A stretch of DNA of 64,000 nucleotides from Hahella ganghwensis DSM 17046 (GTDB lineage: Bacteria; Pseudomonadota; Gammaproteobacteria; Pseudomonadales; Oleiphilaceae): NCBI RefSeq assembly GCF_000376785.1, contig NZ_AQXX01000142.1, positions 62,001-126,000 of the forward strand. The letters run 5' to 3'. Within the stretch, counting starts at the first letter, position 1. Each line of letters begins with the position of its first letter. A program made the translations under genes and the position numbers. Shown piece after piece: positions 58,512 through 64,000 of this stretch. The notes under the pieces were generated by a model. It saw only the letters and a list, made by a program, of their open reading frames with translations. It was not told the DNA's origin and did no database searches.

Positions 58512-59228
58512 ATGGAATGGTTAGAACAAATATTATCCAGCAACAGCGTATTCAAGCTGTCCACTTTCGTGGAATACTGGGGCGGACTGACCCAAACGGT
58601 TCAACTGGTATTTCTATCACTTGTCATTGGCCTGTTACTGTCATTTCCCCTGGCCTTGATGCGCTCAAGCGACAATCCATATCTGTCACGCCCAGTTTGG
58701 CTGTTCACTTATGTATTTCGTGGCACACCTTTGATAGTCCAGCTTTACCTGATCTATTATGGCTCCAGCTTCACACTGCAAGACACTTTCCTGTGGCCTG
58801 TTTTTAAAGAAGCCTTCTATCCAGCCCTCATTGCCTTCGTTCTAAATACTGCGGCCTATACCACTGAAATTCTCAGGGGCGCTATAGTCACCACACCAAG
58901 AGGCGAAATCGAGGCAGCTAAAGCCTACGGTATGAGCTGGTGGAAAAGAACCCATAGAATCATCGTACCCAGCGCATTTCGCCGCGCACTGCCGGCGTAC
59001 AGCAATGAAGTCATCTTCATGCTCCACGCCAGCGCCATTGCCTCTACCGTCACTATTCTTGACTTGACAGGTGCAGCCTACAACATTTATTCCCGTTACT
59101 ATGCACCGTTCGAGGCCTTTATATTTGTGGCTTTTGTTTATCTCCTTATTTCTTTCAGTATCATTTACCTCTTCAAACACCTGGAAAACAAAATGATGGC
59201 TCATATGAAGCCTGCAGAAGCCAAATAA
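58512..59228 (+). CDS. Basic amino-acid ABC transporter permease (HisM/AotM type)
   Basis: The 238-residue permease has five membrane segments and the EAA loop EAAKAYGMSWWKRTHRI followed by VPSAFRRALP. It pairs with the preceding permease to form the channel. It lies 10 bases after that gene and 22 bases before the AstE-family gene. Confidence 0.92.
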   Translation: MEWLEQILSSNSVFKLSTFVEYWGGLTQTVQLVFLSLVIGLLLSFPLALMRSSDNPYLSRPVWLFTYVFRGTPLIVQLYLIYYGSSFTLQDTFLWPVFKEAFYPALIAFVLNTAAYTTEILRGAIVTTPRGEIEAAKAYGMSWWKRTHRIIVPSAFRRALPAYSNEVIFMLHASAIASTVTILDLTGAAYNIYSRYYAPFEAFIFVAFVYLLISFSIIYLFKHLENKMMAHMKPAEAK

Positions 59229-59250
59229 CCGGAGTATCACTCCCCTGTTT

Positions 59251-60258
59251 ATGAATACACTGTTTGCCCCTCACCCTGATTTTCTCCACCAGACTCTGAA
59301 CCACGACAAACCGGCAACGCCGGTTTTGTCGCTGGATTTCGGTACAATCAACATTCCTGATACAGGCTTTCTGATCTTCAGAACTCCAGAGGGAACCAGC
59401 AACAAAGTCGTCATTTCCGCTGGCGTGCATGGCAACGAGACAGCCCCAATAGAATTAGTAAATCAACTGGTAGACGATATCATCGCGGGACGATTAATTC
59501 CCAAAATCGATTGCCTGTTTATTCTTGGCAATCCCGAAGCGATGAATGCCGGCGAGCGCTTCGTAGATTCAAACCTGAACCGCCTGTTCACGACTCATGA
59601 TACCGCAACGCCCACAAACGACATCGAACACACACGAGCCAGACTCATTATGGCTCAGACAAAGGCGTTCCTCAGCGATGCAGGACACAGCATCCACTAC
59701 GATCTGCACACAGCAATTCGCGACTCGTTCTTCGAGAAGTTCGCGATATATCCGTATCTACCTGCCCGCACCTGCTCCCCTACACACATTCATCTACTGG
59801 GGCACAGCGACATCCAAGCCATTCTTTTGCAAAATAAGCCATCTACCACATTCTCAGGCTGGACAGCGGCCACTTTTGGCGCCGAGAGCTTCACTGTAGA
59901 GCTGGGCAAGGTCGCCCCATTTGGACAAAATGACCTCGACAGACTTAAAGGGATTAGCGAAACAATCCGACGGCTGCTTCAGAGAGATTCATACAACACC
60001 TTGCCGGACAAACTCCCGATTCAGTTTCAGGTTGTCGACGAAATCACCAATACCGGCGCTTCATTTGAATTGTGCATTGAAGAAGACACTGCCAACTTTA
60101 CAGAGCTGACGTCCGGATACGTTATTTGGCGCGACGCCAATACCGAATACCGGATAGGTGAAGAGTCTCTGTATATTGTGTTCCCCAACTCCAAAGTCGG
60201 ACCAGGACAACGGGCCGGCCTACTGGTAAAACCTATGGCCGGGATCACAATAGCCTAA
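59251..60258 (+). CDS. astE: Succinylglutamate desuccinylase (AstE family)
   Basis: The 335-residue zinc hydrolase belongs to the AstE/aspartoacylase family: SAGVHGNETAPIEL (His and Glu zinc ligands), NLNRLF (Arg/Asn), YDLHTAI (third ligand) and FTVELGK (catalytic Glu). AstE frees glutamate and succinate in the last step of arginine succinyltransferase catabolism. The transporter genes before it fit this substrate path. Pseudomonas aot operons contain a related gene, aotO, so the exact substrate is not certain. The other ast genes are not in the window. Confidence 0.88.
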   Translation: MNTLFAPHPDFLHQTLNHDKPATPVLSLDFGTINIPDTGFLIFRTPEGTSNKVVISAGVHGNETAPIELVNQLVDDIIAGRLIPKIDCLFILGNPEAMNAGERFVDSNLNRLFTTHDTATPTNDIEHTRARLIMAQTKAFLSDAGHSIHYDLHTAIRDSFFEKFAIYPYLPARTCSPTHIHLLGHSDIQAILLQNKPSTTFSGWTAATFGAESFTVELGKVAPFGQNDLDRLKGISETIRRLLQRDSYNTLPDKLPIQFQVVDEITNTGASFELCIEEDTANFTELTSGYVIWRDANTEYRIGEESLYIVFPNSKVGPGQRAGLLVKPMAGITIA

Positions 60259-60309
60259 AGCACAAGCACCGAACGAAAGGAAAATAACAGATTGGCTATG
60301 TGGCGCGAG

Positions 60310-61893
60310 CTATTCAGCAATCGGCAGTAGAAAATAAAAGGTACTGCCACCCAGCTCGTTAGGCTGATAGCCAATCTCACCACCATGCGAATGAATAATG
60401 GACTGACACAGGGTAAGACCAATACCCATGCCTGATTTTTTCGTTGTAAAGAAAGGACTGAACAGACTCTCCCTGAACTCCTCTTTCACCCCAGGGCCAG
60501 CATCTGAGACATCAAACCGCACTTTGTTTGACCCCTCTAACACCTGGACAGAAAAATCTATGGTGCCCTCGACACCCGCCTGCTCCATTGCTTCCATTCC
60601 GTTTCTCAGAAGATTCAACGCAACCTGCTGAACCTGGATCTCCTCCACATTCAGATTAGGCAGATTTTCTGCAACCTTGGTCACCAATTCGATGCCATGC
60701 TCCTTGGCCTCAATTTCCGCTAATTCGATGATATCGTGAGCCAGTTGCTCACCAGTCACAATTTCCTTGCCCTGCAAAGGCTTCTTCACAAAGTCCCGAA
60801 TATGCTGAATAACCTGACTGGCACGCAAGCACTGACTTTCAATTTTTTCCAGCGTACTGGTCATTGACTCCCTGTCCAGATCCTCCGCTTTTGAGATCCT
60901 GGCAGCAAGACGGACATAATTAACGATGGCCGTTAACGGTTGATTGACCTCATGGGCAATCCCAGCAGCCATCTCCCCCATCATACTCAGACGGGACACA
61001 TGAGCCAGCTGCGCTCTCTGGGCATCAAGGCTTTGACGGGCACGCTCCAGTTCCTGCTCCTGCTCCAGCTCTTCACTGATATCATGAAACACCACCACAG
61101 CGTGAGTAGAGAAGCTTCCCGAGCTGGTTGAGGCCGCACTGAAGGCGACAGGGAACACCGTACCATCCAGCCTTGAGAACATGGCATGACCAATTTTAAG
61201 AGACTCGCCGTTGGTCAAAACTCGCTGCAAGCGCTCTGTAATACGATCCAGATCGTACTCATTATCGCCCTCTGGAATATGACTGTGATTAAAGTGCAGG
61301 TTAGTAAAGCTCTGCCCCAGCAACTCACTTTCTTCACAACTATTCATGCGACAGGCGGCAGGATTGGCAAAGATAATCTGACCTTTGCGATTAAGCCCAT
61401 AAATCCCTTCACTCATCGCTTCCAGAATACTGGTCTTATCTGTCTGGAGTTCGAGATTTTTCCACTCCAGCTGCTGCTCAAGACGATGGATTTTGAGGTG
61501 AGTCTCCACCCTCGCGATGACTTCTTTTATCTGGAACGGTTTGGAAATGTAATCGACACCGCCCGCATCGAAACCGATCACTTTGCTATCGGTATCATCC
61601 AGAGCAGATAGGAAAATAATGGAAGACCGTGCGGTTTCGGGATCCTGCTTAAGCACCCGACAGACTTCAAAGCCGTCCATACCGGGCATCATAACATCCA
61701 GCAGAATCAGATCCGGATGTGATTTCTTGACAATACTGACCGCTTTCTCACCGCTGTCAGCCACAAGAAGCTTGTAGCCGCGACCATCCAATGTTTCGTA
61801 AAGAATCTTCAGATTAGCGGGATTGTCATCGACCAGCAGTATTTGATCTTGACGGGAAACCTTCTTGATCACATTAATTGCTGCTGTCGCCAT
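60310..61893 (-). CDS. Sensor histidine kinase with N-terminal receiver and PAS (FixL-like)
   Basis: The 527-residue soluble protein has a receiver (about 15-135; phospho-acceptor in LILLDVMMPGMDG), a PAS domain (about 150-275), coiled coil, the HisKA box with His in AGIAHEVNQPLTAI, N-box NLLRNGMEAM and G boxes VSDAGPGV and GMGIGLTLC. It has no membrane segment. It is encoded 129 bases downstream of a FixJ-like regulator, its likely partner. The signal is unknown; the PAS shows no clear haem ligand. Confidence 0.87.
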   Translation of the reverse strand: MATAAINVIKKVSRQDQILLVDDNPANLKILYETLDGRGYKLLVADSGEKAVSIVKKSHPDLILLDVMMPGMDGFEVCRVLKQDPETARSSIIFLSALDDTDSKVIGFDAGGVDYISKPFQIKEVIARVETHLKIHRLEQQLEWKNLELQTDKTSILEAMSEGIYGLNRKGQIIFANPAACRMNSCEESELLGQSFTNLHFNHSHIPEGDNEYDLDRITERLQRVLTNGESLKIGHAMFSRLDGTVFPVAFSAASTSSGSFSTHAVVVFHDISEELEQEQELERARQSLDAQRAQLAHVSRLSMMGEMAAGIAHEVNQPLTAIVNYVRLAARISKAEDLDRESMTSTLEKIESQCLRASQVIQHIRDFVKKPLQGKEIVTGEQLAHDIIELAEIEAKEHGIELVTKVAENLPNLNVEEIQVQQVALNLLRNGMEAMEQAGVEGTIDFSVQVLEGSNKVRFDVSDAGPGVKEEFRESLFSPFFTTKKSGMGIGLTLCQSIIHSHGGEIGYQPNELGGSTFYFLLPIAE

Positions 61894-62022
61894 ATACCAC
61901 CGAAATTTTGCCTAGACTTGCGACTATAGTCAGGGCTTCCGGGGCGAAATATACGCGAAAACACCTATACAAAATGGCCGCCCCCATTTGAACAGCCATA
62001 CACAAGACCTATACCAAAGAGC

Positions 62023-62634
62023 TTAAGAGCGCGCCGCCAGAACCATTTGAACCAATTGCGCCAGAGAATGGGTTCCCATTTTCTGCATCACTCTTGAGCG
62101 GTGAATTTCTACCGTCCTCTGGCTGATATCCAGCTCGATTGCGATAACTTTGTTGGCATTACCCTCAATCATCATATCCATAATCTCAAGCTCACGAGGC
62201 GTCAGTGACTCAATTCGCTGCTTCAGCTTCTCTTTGTATTTCAACGCCTCCTGCTGCTCAGCATCCATACTCAAAGCCTGCTTGACCTTTTCCAGCAAGT
62301 CTTCTTCCCGATAGGGCTTCTGGACAAAATCTACAGCGCCCAGCTTCATCGCCTCCACGGCCATGGCCACATCCCCATGACCTGTAACAAAGATCACCGG
62401 AATGGCACACCCCATCTCCAGCAACTTCTTATGCAGCTCCATTCCTGTCATTCCAGGCATCCGTATATCCAGAATCAGACACCCGGACAGATTTACCACA
62501 TCCTCTTCCAGAAACGCCGCTGCGTTCCCGTATCCTTTGGTGGCATACCCTTCCGCTTTCAAAAGCAGCAGCAACGAATCTCTGACTGGTTCATCATCTT
62601 CAACTACATATACGGTCTGGTTGAGTTCGCTCAT
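62023..62634 (-). CDS. FixJ/TodT-family response regulator
   Basis: The 203-residue regulator has a receiver (phospho-acceptor in CLILDIRMPGMTG, acidic pair EDDE, Lys in FVQKPY) and a LuxR/GerE-type HTH (LTPRELEIMDMMIEG, QRTVEIHRSRVMQKM). It is probably phosphorylated by the downstream kinase. An inverted repeat (62709-62726) lies 75-92 bases upstream and may be a self-control site. Confidence 0.9.
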   Translation of the reverse strand: MSELNQTVYVVEDDEPVRDSLLLLLKAEGYATKGYGNAAAFLEEDVVNLSGCLILDIRMPGMTGMELHKKLLEMGCAIPVIFVTGHGDVAMAVEAMKLGAVDFVQKPYREEDLLEKVKQALSMDAEQQEALKYKEKLKQRIESLTPRELEIMDMMIEGNANKVIAIELDISQRTVEIHRSRVMQKMGTHSLAQLVQMVLAARS

Positions 62635-62708
62635 TAAAACTTCCCCGGCTATTTTTTATCTTTTGCGTCGAGAAACGCCAGCTAAGTACGTTGTTTTCAA
62701 CAACCTGT

Positions 62709-62726
62709 TAGAGTCTGTTGACTCTA
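62709..62726. promoter_or_regulatory. Perfect inverted repeat upstream of the FixJ-like gene
   Basis: TAGAGTC-TGTT-GACTCTA has 7-base arms and a 4-base centre. It lies 75-92 bases before the regulator start codon, the size and place of a dimer binding site. No -35/-10 could be fixed with confidence. Confidence 0.5.
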
Positions 62727-62842
62727 TACTATGTAACACATAATCCCCGAACTGCCCATTAGGCATTCCGGGATGTTTTCAATGCAGGACCTCATAATCC
62801 GTTTTGTGGCAACATAAACGGCCCGCCTGATGCACTGTATTT

Positions 62843-63688
62843 TCAGGGTTGCGGTTCTGACATCAGCAACTGGGGATCCAACCGGGTATTAAACCAGTTG
62901 ATCCGCCAATCCAAATGCGGCCCTGTCGCCCTGCCTGTTGCCCCCACTCTGGCGATCGCATCCCCCTGTTTAACTTCTTGCCCCTCTTCAACCAGAATGG
63001 CATCCAGATGAATAAAAGTCGACGTTATGCCATATCCATGATCCATGATCAGAGTGCCGCCGGAAAAAAACATATTATTGTGGGCCAGGACCACCTTACC
63101 TGAAGCCGGGGCAATCACTTCTGCCCCCCTGGGGGCCGCAATATCCAATCCAAAATGCGGACGCCGTGGCTCTCCGTTGTAGAACCTCTGACTGCCATAG
63201 ACACCAGTGATCGGACCTTTAGCCGGCCAAATAAAAGTTTCCAGAAAGTCCTCCCTTACCGACGCCCCAGCCCTGGCTTTGGCGACCATGGAGTTTTCCC
63301 TGCGGATTCGCTTCAGGTCCTCTTCATTGGGAGACATGATTTTTTTGGAAATACCCTCAATATACTGGATATCATAATCCCTGGGTTTCACCTCAAGTTC
63401 CCTAAGCGCTTCAGTGCCATTTGGGTACTTTATCTTCAATTGATGGGTATTTTCTGAGTCTCGACCAAACCCGAACACAAAACGCCCATCCGGCGTAACC
63501 TTCACCACCTCATCATTCAACCAGACTTGACTCCCTTGTGGAGCTCGCCCGATCACCATACCGCCTTGAACCAACTCCCCCTGCAACTCCAGAAGGCTTC
63601 CCTGTCCAGCACTATCTGTCGCCCATACCTGTAGCGCCAACATAAACATTGCTGACACCACGAGCATCTTCTTTACAGTAAAATGCAA
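62843..63688 (-). CDS. LytM/M23-family peptidase (periplasmic)
   Basis: The product has about 281 residues. A signal peptide (KKMLVVSAMFMLALQVWA) is followed by a beta-rich N-terminal domain and a C-terminal M23 domain (about 165-275) with HFGLDIA, HLDWRI and ATGRATGPH, so all zinc and catalytic His positions are present and it should be active on peptidoglycan peptide bridges. A TTG start (63688) has GAGG 5 bases upstream; the ATG at 63667 would leave the signal peptide without its basic residues. Confidence 0.88.
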   Translation of the reverse strand: MHFTVKKMLVVSAMFMLALQVWATDSAGQGSLLELQGELVQGGMVIGRAPQGSQVWLNDEVVKVTPDGRFVFGFGRDSENTHQLKIKYPNGTEALRELEVKPRDYDIQYIEGISKKIMSPNEEDLKRIRRENSMVAKARAGASVREDFLETFIWPAKGPITGVYGSQRFYNGEPRRPHFGLDIAAPRGAEVIAPASGKVVLAHNNMFFSGGTLIMDHGYGITSTFIHLDAILVEEGQEVKQGDAIARVGATGRATGPHLDWRINWFNTRLDPQLLMSEPQP

Positions 63689-63898
63689 CAAAACCTCACC
63701 CTAAATTGACTCAGACCAGTCACAGGTCATTACCGACACACTATAATCTCTATTAGCCACAGCATCATAACGGCAGAACCCGACAGGTCAAACAACTAGC
63801 GAGTCATTTATCTATAAATAAGGGAAACTTACTAGGATCTGTTGACGTTTTACTGGAAACTCCTGCTGAGTGCAGACTCACATGAGTGCACCAAGGGT

Positions 63899-63904
63899 TA
63901 TAAT
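63899..63904 (+). promoter_or_regulatory. -10 element of the right-edge gene
   Basis: A perfect TATAAT lies 36 bases before the ATG at 63941. The sequence at the -35 position (ACTCAC) is poor, so strength is uncertain. Confidence 0.4.
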
Positions 63905-63940
63905 GGATATATGCGGCAAGGCAAACTGTAGGAGGTCATC

Positions 63941-64000
63941 ATGACTCACCTAAATCCTCCAGATTTTTATCCGACCCATTACTGGCATGAGCTGGAAGAC
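63941..64000 (+). CDS. N-terminus of a probable AmmeMemoRadiSam radical SAM protein (partial)
   Basis: The first 20 codons (MTHLNPPDFYPTHYWHELED) follow a strong ribosome site (AGGAGG, 6-7 bases before ATG) and run off the right edge. The YWHELEDG-like beginning matches my memory of AmrS, a radical SAM enzyme that begins with this Trp-His element before a CxLCP zinc site. That diagnostic part is outside the window, so the name is tentative. Confidence 0.45.
   Translation, partial: MTHLNPPDFYPTHYWHELED

Noticed and set aside
62745-62773. Terminator of the M23 peptidase gene
   Set aside because: The stem has two mismatches and no T run on the correct side, so it was left out as a feature.

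Overview
The window comes from a motile, polarly flagellated gammaproteobacterium of the Pseudomonas/Oceanospirillales type, probably marine. The evidence is the gene order fleQ-fleS-fleR-fliEFGHIJ ... fliKLMNOPQR-flhB-flhAF-flhG-fliA-cheYZA-cheB-motCD-parC-parP-cheW, an oxaloacetate decarboxylase sodium pump (oadGAB), and the block alaS-lysC-csrA-tRNA-Ser-tRNA-Arg. Base composition is close to 50% G+C. No insertion sequence, prophage or CRISPR array was seen.

Layout. Positions 1-2361 (+) hold the end of an unidentified gene, a membrane protein with a C-terminal OmpA-like domain and a Ras/Rab-like small GTPase, all tightly coupled. Positions 2593-6004 (+) encode a PAS-GGDEF-EAL c-di-GMP enzyme and a histone H1-like (AlgP-type) protein. 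A two-way terminator at 6021-6050 separates these from the minus-strand flagellar and chemotaxis block (6123-44448). That block runs, in transcription order, from a FliT-like gene through the FleQ/FleS/FleR regulators, basal body and export genes, a HptB/HsbR/HsbA partner-switch module lying between fliJ and fliK, the rest of the export apparatus, FlhF/FlhG/FliA, the Che proteins, the MotCD stator, ParC/ParP and CheW. Positions 44539-47972 (-) are oadGAB. Positions 48266-53119 (-) carry tRNAs, csrA, lysC and alaS. A DUF5610-like gene (-) and an RDD membrane protein (+) follow. Positions 56153-60258 (+) are a basic amino-acid ABC transporter with an AstE-family enzyme. Positions 60310-62634 (-) are a FixL/FixJ-like two-component pair, then a LytM-type peptidase (-), and at the right edge the first 20 codons of a probable radical SAM gene (+).

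How it fits together. FleQ (degenerate receiver, sigma-54 activator) and FleS/FleR would switch on the structural genes; sigma-54-like -24/-12 elements lie upstream of fliE, fliK and flhA. FliA (sigma-28) then drives late genes. A near-perfect sigma-28 promoter lies 0.35 kb upstream of parC-parP-cheW. FlhF/FlhG set flagellar position and number, and ParC/ParP tether the CheA/CheW array at the pole. CheA has no recognisable P2 domain and instead carries repeated acidic motifs that may be the ParP-binding region. HptB/HsbR/HsbA and CsrA add post-translational and post-transcriptional control.

No plainly new multi-gene system was found. The best candidates for undescribed biology are the OmpA/GTPase module at the left edge, the 20-bp tandem repeat array between hsbA and hsbR, the 55-residue repeats in CheA, and the 345-nt leader behind the sigma-28 promoter.
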